A stretch of 64,000 nt of DNA from assembly GCA_963575745.1 (NCBI GenBank), contig CAUYUJ010010402.1, positions 202,275 through 266,274 on the forward strand, read 5' to 3'. Shown piece after piece: positions 45,709 through 55,804 of this stretch; position 1 is the stretch's first letter, and every line of letters begins with the position of its first letter. Source of the stretch: Prorocentrum cordatum (lineage: Eukaryota; Sar; Dinophyceae; Prorocentrales; Prorocentraceae). A program made the position numbers and the translations under genes. Below the pieces are notes generated by a model. That model searched no databases, was not told the DNA's origin, and was given only the letters and a program-made list of their open reading frames with translations.

Positions 45709-46245
45709 AGCTTGTCCCTCTCGTCCCTCAGCGCCGTCTCCCGCTTCAGCGCCGCGTCCCTCTCCTCGATCGCCTTCTTCAGCTCCACCTCCGCCTCATT
45801 CGTCGTCGCCGTCGTCGTCGACATCGCCGTCGTCGTCGTCGTCGCATCCCGCCTCGTCCAGCCATTGCGAGAACTGGAGCGATAACGATCGCTGGGAGGA
45901 GGAGGATGAGGGGAGAAGGAGGAGGAGGAGGGGGAGGAGGAGGAGGAGGAGGAGGAAGGGGAGGAAAGAGAGGAGGAGGAGAAAGAGGGGAGGCAGGGGA
46001 GAAGGAGGAGGAGGGGGAAGGGGAGGAAGGGGATGAAGGGGAGGAAGGGGAGGAAGGGGAGGAGGACGGAGCGGGCCCGCCAGTTCTCGCAATGGCTGGA
46101 CGCGGCGGGATGCGACGACGACGACGACGATGTCGACGACGACGGCGACGACGAACGAGGCGGAGGTGGAGCTGAAGAAGGCGATCGAGGAGAGGGACGC
46201 GGCGCTGAAACGGGAGACGGCGCTGAGGGACGAGAGGGACAAGCT
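45709..46245. repeat. Large inverted duplication of a coiled-coil coding segment
   Basis: Arms 45709-45878 and 46080-46245 are inverted copies (about 168 bp) around a GGA-rich spacer. Each arm, read outward from the spacer, has ATG and encodes MSTTTATTNEAEVELKKAIE then ERDAALKRETALRDERDKL, a coiled-coil peptide. An overlapping frame gives QFSQWLDEAGCDDDDDGDV. The left copy (minus, ATG 45824) continues into an Arg/Lys run to 45495. The right copy (plus, ATG 46130) runs into Ser-rich near-palindrome sequence. A pair of broken gene ends or a snap-back duplication is likely; whether either is expressed is unknown. Confidence 0.6.
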
Positions 46246-46249
46246 ATCG

Positions 46250-46560
46250 CTATCCTCCTCGTCCTCCCAGCGATCGCTATCGCTCTCCTCCTCCACTTCC
46301 TACTGTCCCCTCCCAGCGATCGCTATCGCTCTCCCCCTCCACTTCCTACTGCCCCCCGTCCGCCCAAAACGACGTTAAATCTGCTAAAGCAGTTGGCGCC
46401 AAAAACGGCGTTAAAACAGTTAAAGCAGCTTGCTCGTCATCCTCCTCCTCCCCCTCCCGAGCGATCGCCATCGCTGCACCTCCGCGATCCCCATCGCCCC
46501 CCGCCTTCCCAAGCGATTGCCATCGCTTCACCTCCGCCCAGCGATCCCCATCGCTTTGTT
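46250..46560. promoter_or_regulatory. AGCGAT-N4-ATCGCT cluster 1
   Basis: Six or seven near-palindromes, for example AGCGATCGCTATCGCT, GAGCGATCGCCATCGCT and AGCGATCCCCATCGCT, at 46251-46551, downstream of the disrupted ORF at 46642. Confidence 0.65.
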
Positions 46561-46641
46561 TTTGCCTCTGCGCGCGCGCGGCGACGTGTCCGCCGCGCCC
46601 CTTCGCGCGCCGCGCCCGCGCGCGATACTCCATGCCAGCGC

Positions 46642-47730
46642 TCACTGCGGGCGTGCTGCCGCTCCCGCCGCCGCAGAGGCGGCTGTCTCTGCCGCTCCTG
46701 CCGCCGCCGCGTGCTGCCGCGACGCCGCGTCGTAGCGGCTGCCTGGCCGCCACGACCAGTCGACCCCGCCGTCGTCTGCGACCTCGAACTGCACCTGCTC
46801 CGTCCAATCTTCCCACGCCTGGTCGTATAGCCGTCCAGGCCCAGCCTCTGCATTTCTGCCGCAAAGGCATGGTACTGGGCCGATGCCTCGACCCAATACT
46901 GGAACGCCAGGACCAGGGACTGCATGCATCGCCTGTGGTGGACCTCGATGTCGGGCCACCACGGCGCCATCCCCCACTCGGTGCCCTCCCCGCCACGGCG
47001 CAGTGCCTCGGGCACAACAGGCGGCAGCCTGATCGCCGCCGCCTCGGCGCCCCACCCCTCGCCGCGCGCCCTCGGGAAGCGGCGCGCCGCGCTGTCCCCC
47101 ATCGGCCTCGACATCGGCCCGCGGCCGCTTCCGAAACCACACCTCCGACGCGGGAGGCGGCGGCGTCGCGGCGCCTCCTCAGTGACGGGCGGCGCCCTCC
47201 TCGGCGTCGCCGCCCTCCTCAGTGACGGCGGCGCCCTCCCCAGTGACGGCGGCGGCGCCCTCCTCGGCGCCGCCGCCCTCCTCAGTGACGGCGGCGGCGC
47301 CCTCCTCAGTGACGGCGGCGGCGCCCTCCTCAGCGACGGCGGCGGCGGCGGCTGGGGCCGCCGAGAGCTCGCGAGCTCGCTGGAGGAGCCACCGACGAGA
47401 CGCCGCGGCGTTCTCATCGAGCGAGGGCGCCGCGAACTCGTCGTCGCGGCGAGCGCGTTGCGGCCGCAGCGGCACGGGCGCCACGGCGCCCGACGACGCC
47501 ACGGGCGGCTTCGCCACTGGCGGCGGCGCCACGGGCGGCCTCGCCACGCGCGGCGGCGGCGCCACGGGCGGCTTCGGCACGGGCGGCGGCGCCGTCATCC
47601 TCGATGGGCACGCCGCCAACTCCATGCGGTCGAGCCTCGACGGCACCACGGGCGGCGCCTCGAAGCGCGGCGCCGCCGCCTTCGTGACCAGGTGGCTCGG
47701 CGGCGGCCCACGCGGCTGATGCGGCCCCAT
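46642..47730 (-). pseudogene. Disrupted ORF, unknown Pro/Ala-rich protein
   Basis: From ATG 47730 (MGPHQPRGPPPSHLVTKAAA) one frame runs through a Pro/Val-rich part and an EEGAAAVT repeat to a TGA at 47179. The same frame then resumes as WFRKRPRADVEADGG and ends after LYDQAWEDWTEQVQFEVADD at 46642. Between these, the most protein-like sequence lies in another frame (EWGMAPWWPDIEVHHRR, SLVLAFQYWVEASAQYHAF, AEMQRLGLDG); it would join at GACGGC|TATACG by a one-base shift. One stop and two shifts imply a decayed gene, sequencing error or small introns. The repeat GGCGCCGTCACTGAGGAG encodes the EEGAAAVT part. No domain recognised; no clear leader relic. Confidence 0.45.
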
Positions 47731-47799
47731 GGCCGCGCGCGCCCGCTGCCGCGCGGCTCGGGGAGGGGCGGGGGTGCAGCGGAGCGGGCGCCGCCGCCG

Positions 47800-47970
47800 C
47801 GAGCGATCGCAATCGCTTCAGCCGAGCGATGCCCACCGCTCCCTGCCTTCCCAAGCGATCGCAATCGCTCCCTGCCTTCCCAAGCGAGCGCCATCGCTTC
47901 AGCCGAGCGATCCCCATCGCTCCCTGCCTCCCTCCCCCCCCCCCACCCCCGCGATCCCCATCGCTCCCTG
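47800..47970. promoter_or_regulatory. AGCGAT-N4-ATCGCT cluster 2
   Basis: Six copies, including GAGCGATCGCAATCGCTT and AAGCGATCGCAATCGCT, linked by CCCTGCCTTCCC, in the spacer between the ORFs at 47179-47730 and 48026-50071. Confidence 0.7.
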
Positions 47971-48025
47971 CATCCCCCCCCCGCCCGCGGCGCGGCGCTT
48001 TTCTCCTTTTCCTCGCGGCGCGGCG

Positions 48026-50071
48026 CTACGAGTGCAAGACTACGTAGTCGCCTCTGCGCGTCACGCGCCACGCCCACACCGTGGGCTCCAGGCAGGCATC
48101 GGCCATCTTGATGATGAGGAACTCGTCGATCACGCGCCCAGTGCTCCTGCCCTGCGAGCGCGCTGAAATTTCGATCCCGCGCGCGGCGACGTGCAGTTCG
48201 CCAGAGATGGCAACGCACGCGTCGAGGGCGAACATCTCGCCACCGCGCGAGCGAACCACATCGCCCACGCTGTACGTTTGCCCGCCCCAGCGCAGCGAAA
48301 CCGACACGGAGACGTCGACGTCCCCGACAAATGAGCGCAACTCGTCGGAGTCGGCTGCAGTCCCCGTCAGCGCGTTGCCAGTCGGCCCCATTTGTTCGAG
48401 TTGTCTCTCTTGGTGCAACACTGCGCCCGCGAGCACCGTGCACTCAAAGCGCGAGGTGCAAAGCACTGGTTCGGCGACTGCTTTTACCATCTTGTTGTGG
48501 CGCTCCGTCACGAAGCAGTCGAGCTCCTTGGGCTCCTGGTCCGCGTTGTGGAGCACGTAGTGGTGCTTGGGCTTCACGTAGCGGACGCCGTAAGCCTGCT
48601 TGTGCAAGTCCAGATGGACTTCAGCCGACGCAACGAAGTCGTTGCGAGGGGCGACGGTCCCACGCTTTACGTCCATGAACGCGCGCGCCAGCAGGCCGCA
48701 CGCGCGGAGGGACGCCAGTTCGCGCTCGAAAGACTCGACGCCGACGACTTTCTCCTCGGCGAACGCCACCACGAGGTGGATGAGCGATGCCAGCTCGCTC
48801 GCGCCTGCCTTGAATGAATTCTTGCACGCGGTCGCGTGCCCAGGCGAGAACATATTGTGTACAGCTCGCGAGCGCCCGCGCTGGAACTGCCAGCGCCGCG
48901 TGAACCTGTGGAAATCGGGAAAGGTGATGCTCGCCTTGCTATTGCACGCCGTCGTAAACGCAAACACCTCCCATCCAACGGTGCCGTTGCTCCACAGGTT
49001 GTGCATGCTGTCATATGCCATGTCGGACGGCTTCACGACTGCCCGCAATTCCTTATCCTCCAGCAGGCCGTTGGGATGATAGTTGAAACCGCTGGCCTTG
49101 TCGAGCTTCTTGAAGTCAGCTTTCGATACATGGCCAGGTAACCCCGCGGTCGCCCACGCAGCGGCGAGGTCGTCCCACAGCTTCCACACGTCGTCGGCTG
49201 ACTGCGCGTCGAAGCGCGCGAACTCGTGGCAACATATGTCGACGAAATAGCCGCCGTCGCCGCCGACGGAGGCAGACTTCATGATCACGTTCTTGCACTT
49301 CAAGCACGGCCTCCAGCCGTTGGCGCCCCTCAAACATAGGATGCCTTTGTGAGCGTCCATGTCGGCGAGAATCTTGCCAACCCGCGCCCGCGCGAGCACC
49401 GAGGTGCCGTTGGCAAGCGTCACGGGCGCGCCAGAGCTCGCCAGCCTGCTGCGCCCGAAGAACACCTCCCTAAGGAGGAGCCGAACAACGCATGAGATGC
49501 CGCCGTCCACGCTCTCGCTCACTGTTGTCCGCAGAATCCCCAGCGGCAGCCACAGCTCTTCGTTGTGCAGATGTGCAACGCCGAACTCTGTGAAGGTAAA
49601 GAACAATACCCAGAATTTCCGATCGTGCCGAAGGGCCAATGCGTCGCCTGGCGTGACTTCGTCAGCATACAACACCAGATTGAGCGGCGCGCCACGGGCG
49701 CTGCTCACCGCCTCCGCGAATCGCTCACTGCACGATGTGCTTTCACGACACATGTAATTCAGGAGCTTGTCGACTCGGGCGATCGTCCACTCGAAGGGCG
49801 CGCCGCCGCCGTCCACGGGCAGCTGGATGGTCGTCGAGACGGCGTTGAGCACGTCATCCAAGGTGGCACGGATATTGTGTCGGGTTACGTGCTCGACAAC
49901 GTCAGGCTGATGCGAGATCTTCTTGGCGAGCTGTGCAAGGGCTCTGCCCGTGATCCCACTCGTGCGGATGAGCTCGGATAGTTTGCGCCGCTTGGCCTTG
50001 CTGTCGCCGGCGACGCCACCCATCGTTCGCGCGGCCCTCGCAGTTCCAGAGGCGCGGGCCGACGCGGCCAT
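48026..50071 (-). CDS. DDE transposase-like protein, 681 aa, intact
   Basis: Single ORF from ATG 50071 (MAASARASGTARAARTMGGV) to a stop after TRRGDYVVLHS. The order of features suits a DDE/RNase H-like transposase of the plant Tnp2/CACTA kind: a helical N-terminus; LNLVLYADEVTPGDAL with a candidate first Asp at 137; a Cys cluster GILCLRGANGWRPCLKCK at 244-260; YDSMHNLWSNGTVG with a candidate second Asp at 354; PKHHYVLHNADQ at 501; and TERHNKMVK with a candidate Glu at 523. The C-terminal about 100 residues (RWGGQTYSVGDVVRSRGGEM) look like a small beta-rich domain. Assignment is by pattern memory; the catalytic residues are not proven. It has a degraded spliced-leader relic 58 nt upstream and a motif cluster on either side. 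The natural candidate for mobilising the 17.3-kb block. Confidence 0.6.
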   Translation of the reverse strand: MAASARASGTARAARTMGGVAGDSKAKRRKLSELIRTSGITGRALAQLAKKISHQPDVVEHVTRHNIRATLDDVLNAVSTTIQLPVDGGGAPFEWTIARVDKLLNYMCRESTSCSERFAEAVSSARGAPLNLVLYADEVTPGDALALRHDRKFWVLFFTFTEFGVAHLHNEELWLPLGILRTTVSESVDGGISCVVRLLLREVFFGRSRLASSGAPVTLANGTSVLARARVGKILADMDAHKGILCLRGANGWRPCLKCKNVIMKSASVGGDGGYFVDICCHEFARFDAQSADDVWKLWDDLAAAWATAGLPGHVSKADFKKLDKASGFNYHPNGLLEDKELRAVVKPSDMAYDSMHNLWSNGTVGWEVFAFTTACNSKASITFPDFHRFTRRWQFQRGRSRAVHNMFSPGHATACKNSFKAGASELASLIHLVVAFAEEKVVGVESFERELASLRACGLLARAFMDVKRGTVAPRNDFVASAEVHLDLHKQAYGVRYVKPKHHYVLHNADQEPKELDCFVTERHNKMVKAVAEPVLCTSRFECTVLAGAVLHQERQLEQMGPTGNALTGTAADSDELRSFVGDVDVSVSVSLRWGGQTYSVGDVVRSRGGEMFALDACVAISGELHVAARGIEISARSQGRSTGRVIDEFLIIKMADACLEPTVWAWRVTRRGDYVVLHS

Positions 50072-50128
50072 CGCGCGCCGAGCTCGGCGAGGCTCGGTGG
50101 GCTCGCCACCAACTCCCTGCGGTCGAGC

Positions 50129-50149
50129 CTCGAGCCGACGCGGCTATTG
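50129..50149 (-). other. Relict dinoflagellate spliced leader
   Basis: The minus strand TAGCCGCGTCGGCTCGAG matches TAGCCATTTTGGCTCAAG at 13 of 18 positions; four of the five changes are to G or C. It lies 58 nt upstream of ATG 50071. Confidence 0.45.
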
Positions 50150-50164
50150 TGTGCCCAGCCTCGC

Positions 50165-50284
50165 CCCGCCCGCCCAAGCGATCGCTATCGCTTCATCGCT
50201 TCCCCCCTCCAGCGATCGCAATCGCTTCCCCCCTCCACCTCTCCTCTCCCTCTCCCTCTCCCTCTCCCTCTCCCTCTCCCTCCC

Positions 50285-50334
<50 letters not shown>

Positions 50335-50495
50335 CCTCTTCCGCGAGCGATCGACATCGCTTACCCCCTCCACCCCCGCCGTGCGATCGACATCGCTCTC
50401 ATGCTCGCCCCAGCGATCGTCATCCACCCCCGCCGAGCGATCGACATCGCTTACCCCCTCCACCCCCGCCGAGCGATCGACATCGCTTACCATTT
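50165..50495. promoter_or_regulatory. AGCGAT-N4-ATCGCT cluster 3 with (CT)n
   Basis: Seven copies, mostly GAGCGATCGACATCGCTTAC followed by CCCCTCCACCCCCGCC. They surround a CTCTCTCT microsatellite (50240-50340) in the spacer upstream of the transposase-like gene. Confidence 0.7.
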
Positions 50496-50621
50496 TCCCT
50501 TTTCTGTTCCAACCGCACCCGCCGACAAGCGCCTGTCCACTGTCGGGGCGCGGCGCGCCGCAGCGCGGGCGCGCCGCGGGCAATCGCGCCCTCAGGGGGC
50601 GACGTCCTGGCCATCGTCGGC

Positions 50622-53334
50622 TCAGCCAGGGAGGGCTGCCATCGACTTGGCCATCGTGCTCACCACCTGGGCCTGCGCGGTCGCCTGCTGCGCGCAGGCG
50701 TGGACCTCCTCCGCTGTCCACGTGAACGTCGACGGGTAGGCCTTGTTCTTATTGATCTTCTCTCCGACCTTCTTCATCGTGCTCAGCTTCTCCAGCAGCC
50801 CAGTGGCATGCGCCATGATGGCCTCTGGGATCTTGCTGACCCCTGGGGTGCCAGACTGCATCGCCATCTCCAGCTTGGACATGGGCATCACGATCTTGGC
50901 CAGGGAGCGCGTGACCAGGAGCCTGAGATCTTTCTCCTTCTTATCTGCGTCTGCCTTCTCCTTCTTCTCTGCCTTCTCGCGCGCCTTGCGCTCCCTCTCG
51001 GTCTCGGTCGGGGGCGCAGACGGTCCTCGCTGTCCGCGCCCGCGCGGAGGCGGGGCGTCCGAGCTGCTGTCGCTGTCCGAGCCCGAGCTGCTGCTGGCGA
51101 TCGGCGGCTTCGCCTTCTTGGACTTCTTGGAAGCAGGAGCCGAATCGGACATCTCAGCGCCCTTGCGCTTGCCCGTGCCGCTGCCCTTGTCAGCGTCCTT
51201 AGCCTTGCCCTTGGCCGTATCCTTGCCAGTGTCCTTATCTTTATGCTTGCCGCTGTCCTTGTCCTTATGCTTGCCGCCGTCCGCATTCTTATCTGCGTTC
51301 TTGCCGCTGGCCTTGTCCTTGTGCTTGCCGCCGTCTTTACCCGTGCTATCATCCTTATCCTTGCTCCGATTCTTGCCAGCGTCGTTATCCTTATCGGTAC
51401 ATTTGATTTTCTCGTTGCCACTGCCTTTGTACTTATGCTTGCCGCTGTCCTTGTCCTTGTCAGCGCCTTTGTCCTTCTGCTTGCCGCTGTCCTTATCCTT
51501 ATGCTTGCCGCCGTCATTCGCCGTATCCTTGTGGTTGCCGCTGTCCTTATCCTTGTACTTGCCGCCGTCCTTATCCTTGTCCTTAGCCTTGCGCTTGCCG
51601 CCGTCCTTTTCCTTGGCCGCATCATTGTCCTTATCCTTGTCCTTATTCTTGCCCCGTTGCTGCTCCTTGTCTTTACCCTTGCGCGCGTCCTTATGCTGAT
51701 CATTCGCCTTGCCTTTGGCGTTGCCCTTCTTTGCGTCGCTGCTATCGTCGGAATCGCTACTCTTCACATACGAACCGCCCCCATCACCCATGCTGTCATC
51801 GGTGCCGTACTGATCATCGCCATCGGCCTCATCCGAATGGGGCTCATCCTCGTCGGAGCACGTGCTCGCCTCAGGCGCGTCCTCCATCTCATCATCGTCC
51901 TCATCCTGTTCGACAGAATCATCCGTGTCACCCTGGTCGTCATGCTGGGAGGCCGCGACAGCCTTCTTCTTCATCGTCTTGTTATCATGAACATCCCCCT
52001 CGTCTGAAACTTCGGCATCACCCCCTTCGGTTCTCGAGCGACTCGCGATCTGGGCCCCCCACTTCTCGAACAAGTGAATGTCCACCTTGTAGCACATTCC
52101 CAAGATTGGGTGGGATAACGTGTCCGTGCACGTCTTGCGGATCCTCTTGTACGGGAACCCCTGCCTCTTGTACCGGCCCATCGGGTAGTAGCCCCCCTTC
52201 GTCATGTGTTTGCTCTCCTTTTCCTTGATGCTCGTCAGCGTCTCCTTCAAGAACTTTTTGGCTGCGAACGTATTTGGGCAGTCCTTCACCGAGGCCCAGA
52301 AGCTCGTCCTCTCCTCGACGCTGAAGCTCTTGAGGCCCGACGATGCCTCCTTCCACTCGGGCGCTCTGGTGGCCTGCACCCCTCGCGCGCTGCACAGCGC
52401 GCATCTGAACACTTGTCCTTTTTTGGTGACGCGGACGGGGTATGCCTTCATAACGTCGCATGGTTGCTGGCATCGGTCGCGCAAGTAGGCTCTGTCTGCT
52501 TCCTCCAAACACAGCTGCTGCGCCCTCTTGCTCGGGCTGCTGTTCAGGGCGAACGCCCCGACTTTCCACTTGGCGCCCGACGCGTCCTCGCCCCAGCCGT
52601 CATCCTCGGTTGCCGTGCCCGCCGCCTTCGCCTTCGGCGGTGACATCGCCTCCGTCGCCTTCGGCGACACGCCCTTCGCCTTCGGCGGCGCGCCCTGCTG
52701 CTTCGCACCCTTCGGCGGTGGCGGTGCCGCGCCCTTCGGCTTCGCGCTCGCCGACGCGGCGGCCTGCGGGGGGCCTCCGCTCGCCTTCGCGGACGCCCTC
52801 TTCGGCGGTGGCGGTGCCGCGCCCTTCGACGTTGCGACCGTCGGCCGCATGAAGCTCGCGGTGTCGGCGTATCCCGTCCCCTTGTTCCTGGCGGCCTCCT
52901 TTGCCTTGGCCACGGCCTCGGCCTTCCCCCTGGCGGCTGCTTTCACCTCCTCCTTAGCGCGGGCCTTCTCCTTGGCCACGGCAGCTGCCTTCTCCTTAGC
53001 GCGGGCCTTCCCCGTCTTCATAGCTGGCTTCATAGCTGGCTTGGTGGCAGCGGCTGGCCTCCTGAGCGCGGCCCGCGATGCGCCCTCCTCCTCATCAGCC
53101 TCCTCATCTTCTGGCGCCTCGGGTGGCGGCGCCGCCGCGGATGGACCATCATCGGATGGCGGCGCCGCCGCGGATGGACCACCATCGGATGGCGGCGCCG
53201 CCGCGGATGGACCACCATCAGATCGCGGCGCCCCCTCGGCGCCCAAGCCCAACTCTTGGATGAGCGCCTCCTGGATCTCTCCCTCACCTGGGCCCGCGAG
53301 CTGCACCGTCTCCGCGTCGCTGACCTCGCCGAGA

Positions 53335-53374
<40 letters not shown>

Positions 53375-53461
53375 AACGACGACGACGACGGCGTCGCTGA
53401 CCTCGCCGCCTGGGCCCGCGAGACGCAGCGTCTCCGCGTCGCTGGCCGCAGCGTCGGCCAT
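50622..53461 (-). CDS. About 900-aa Lys-rich protein with central Cys domain; frame shift at a (GTC)n tract
   Basis: The long frame (894 codons from 53306) has no ATG at its upstream end. ATG 53461 opens MADAAASDAETLRLAGPGGE in another frame, and a (GTC)n tract at about 53335-53395 lies between. Both frames contain the same peptide (SDAET-LAGPG), so a change in repeat number probably causes the shift. Regions: Ala/Pro/Lys-rich 30-240; a conserved-looking domain about 280-430 with RCALCSARGV, FAAKKFLKETLTSIK, GGYYPMGRYKRQGFPYKR and HPILGMCYKVDIHLF; an acidic stretch 430-510; about 200 residues of K-D-K-D-G repeats; a Ser-rich stretch; and a helical C-terminus (IVMPMSKLEMAMQSG, FTWTAEEVHACAQQATA). 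Probably nuclear; function unknown. Confidence 0.6.
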
Positions 53462-53527
53462 CGCTTGGTGTTGCTTGGTTGCCTGGGCGTGGACACGCCC
53501 CGCGCGAGGGGCCCGCTAACGGGCACG

Positions 53528-53548
53528 CTTGATCCGCACGAGGCTGAC
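53528..53548 (-). other. Possible relict spliced leader
   Basis: The minus strand AGCCTCGTGCGGATCAAG aligns to AGCCATTTTGGCTCAAG with one inserted base and about 12 matches. It lies 66 nt upstream of ATG 53461. Weak alone; position fits the other genes. Confidence 0.35.
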
Positions 53549-53621
53549 ATCAGTAAGCGCGGGGCCTCTATGCGTCAGCGATCATCATCGCTAAGTTACT
53601 TGCTCGCCTAAGTGGCATAAC

Positions 53622-53968
53622 TGACTTAAGTAGCACCCCGTGTTATCATTTTGTTATCCTTTTGTTATCATTTGTTATCCTTTTGTTATCCTGGGATCGG
53701 GGCCCGATAGGATAACAACAGGATAACAAAAGGATAACAAGGGTCAAATAGGATAACACAAATATATCAAAAGGATAACAAAAAGATAACACGGGTCAAA
53801 TAGGATAACCGGTTATCATTTTGTTATCATTTTGTTATCCTACGTGACCCTTGTTATCATTTTGTTATCCTTTTGTTATCCTATCGGCCCTGATCCCAGG
53901 ATAACAAAAGGATAACAAAGGATAACAAAAGGATAACAAAAGGAGAACAATGGGTGCTACTTAAGTCA
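53622..53968. repeat. Central inverted repeat of GGATAACAAAA iterons
   Basis: Ends are TGACTTAAGTAGCACCC and its exact complement GGGTGCTACTTAAGTCA. Between them are about 22 copies of GTTATC/GATAAC in 11-bp spacing (TTTTGTTATCC on the left, GGATAACAAAA on the right). GGGATCGGGGCCCGATAGGA is mirrored by CTATCGGCCCTGATCCC. The innermost dyad is TAGGATAACC|GGTTATC at 53810. AT-rich in a GC-rich region. The midpoint of the TIR element is 53951. Confidence 0.9.
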
Positions 53969-54004
53969 CTTACGGAACTTACCCTACACCTGGCAGCACT
54001 TACC

Positions 54005-54430
54005 CAAGCGATTGGCATCGCTATCCCATCATTATTCTCGTCTTCCTCCAACGAGCGATCGTCATCGCTACTTCCCCAGTGCTCAAAAGCGATCGCCATC
54101 GCTACTTCCCCAACGCCCAAAAGCGATCGCCACCGCTACTTCCAAAGCCCAAAAGCGATCGCCATCGCTACTTCTCCAAAGCCCAAAAGCGATCGCCATC
54201 GCTACACATCCGCATCCTCCTCCTCATGCCAGCTCCCCGCCCCGCCCACAGCAGGAACGATACCGACGTAAAATACAAACAACGCACTCGCATCACCCCC
54301 GCCCGCCTTGACACCCATCCCTCCCCGAGCGATTGCCATCGCTACCCAATCCCCATCATCCCCGCCCAAGCGATCACCATCGCTACATCGCATATCCCCT
54401 TCTACTCGCCCGATCGATCCCCATCGCTGT
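54005..54430. promoter_or_regulatory. AGCGAT-N4-ATCGCT cluster 4
   Basis: Nine copies, five in a regular array of AAAAGCGATCGCCATCGCTA separated by CTTCCCCAACGCCC-like spacers. It lies downstream of the ORF ending at 54636. Confidence 0.75.
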
Positions 54431-54635
54431 CTATTTTACTCTTATGCAACGGATGCCCGCGCTCTCCCGCGGGCGCGCGGGCGGGCCGCGCGGGGCGCGG
54501 GGCGCGCGGGGCGCGGGCCGCGCGAGGCGCGGGCCGCGCCCCCCGCGAAGGGCCGCGGGCCGCGCGGGGCGCGCGGCGCGGGCGGGGCGCGCGGCCCGCA
54601 CTCCGCCCGCGGACGGCGGCTCACCCGCCAGGCCG

Positions 54636-55656
54636 TCAGCTCGACCTCGTCGCGTTCGCCAGCGCTGCCTCCACGTCTGCCCTCGCCGACGCCAGGGACT
54701 GCGACTCGGCGCGGAACGCGGCGGCCGCCTTGGCGCACACGTCCGCCGCCGTGCTGGCACATGCCTCCGCCCGCTTGATGCAGTCGATCACCGCCTTGCA
54801 TCGTCGCCGCCACCGTCGCCTCGTCATCGTCGTTGTCGGCGTCGTCGTCGCCGTCGCCATCCTCGTCGCCAACGTCGTCGTCATGTCGCGCGTGCGTCGT
54901 CGCCCCCAACCCCCCGTCAGCGATCACCATCGCTTCCCTGCTCGTCGTCGTCGTCGCCGCTGCCGCCTTGCAGCTCGCCGACGAGATGGCCACCGATGAT
55001 GCAGCAGTGCCGCCCGCCATTGGCGCCATGACGAGCGACATCGCCGACGAAGGTCCTGGTGCCTTGCTGCTCGAGTGCACGATTGCCGCCACGCTCTGCA
55101 CCGTCTCCTGCAGCACCTCGGCCGTCTTCAGCAGAGCCTCATGCGTGCTCGAGCCGTCCGAGCGCGGCGGCGGGTGGCTCGGGAGCGGCGGCGGCGCCCC
55201 GCGGCGCGGCGGCGTCTCGGGGCGCTCGCCGCGGTGGCGGCGCGAGAGCTCGGCGCGGTGCTCGCCGCGGCGGCGGCTGCGCGACCTGCGGCGGTCGCGC
55301 CGCCCAGAGGCGACGGCGGGGGCGGCGCTGCCACTGCCGCGCCCAGCGGTGGCCTTCTCCTTCTCCTTCTCCTTCTGGTCCTCGTACTTCCTCCACTCCC
55401 GCACCTCCTCAGACGGCATCTTGTCCTCGAGGATCGCCATGAGGACTTCTTCGCGCCGCGCGTGGCCCCCCGTGTCGGGCTCGCCCTGGTAGAACTTGTG
55501 CGACTCCACAGTGCTACTCTGCAGGTGGTTGTCGAGCCATTCGACGCACAAGTCGCGCGAGGACTTGTATGCCACCTTCCCGCATTTGTCTAAAGGGCAC
55601 TTCACCCTGTACCACTCCTCCTCCGCCTCCGACTTGGTCTCATCGACCATGGCCAT
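54636..55656 (-). CDS. Zinc-finger-like, Arg/Ser-rich protein with frame shift at a (GAC)n tract
   Basis: ATG 55656 (MAMVDETKSEAEEEWYRVKC) opens an N-terminal module with Cys 20 and 25, His 44 and 53 (CPLDKCGKVAYKSSRDLCVE), a possible C2H2-type finger. It is followed by a charged helix, an RRDRRRSRSRRRGEHR segment and THEALLKTAEVLQETVQSV. After a (GAC)n run at 54830-54895 the frame degenerates into Gly/Arg/Pro-rich sequence. The neighbouring frame instead gives a clean helix, CKAVIDCIKRAEACASTAAD then ALANATRSS and a stop at 54636. I take the second as the true end, so repeat length has probably shifted the frame. One internal codon run, EAMVIAD, is itself a copy of the 16-bp near-palindrome. 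Function unknown; RNA or DNA binding is plausible. Confidence 0.55.
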
Positions 55657-55771
55657 GGCTGACGGTGCTGGTGCAGGCGCTGGCGTCGGCGCTGGCGTTG
55701 GCGCTCGCGTCGGTGCTGACGTCGGTGCTGGCGTCGGCGCAGGCGCAGGCGCTGGCGGGCGGGCGCGCCCT

Positions 55772-55794
55772 CGTGAGCTACCAAATGGCTATGA
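55772..55794 (-). other. Relict dinoflagellate spliced leader
   Basis: The minus strand CATAGCCATTTGGTAGCTCA matches the leader apart from one lost T and two or three inserted bases between TTTGG and CTCA. It lies 116 nt upstream of ATG 55656; the GCTGGCGTCGGC repeat in between would be the 5' leader. Confidence 0.6.
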
Positions 55795-55804
55795 TATGTG
55801 CAAA

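Noticed and set aside
49923-52007. 694-codon plus-strand ORF that looks like a multi-pass membrane protein
   Set aside because: It is the antisense of the transposase start and the K-D-K-D-G repeat of the 50622-53461 gene; Lys/Asp codons read backwards give Leu/Val/Ile.
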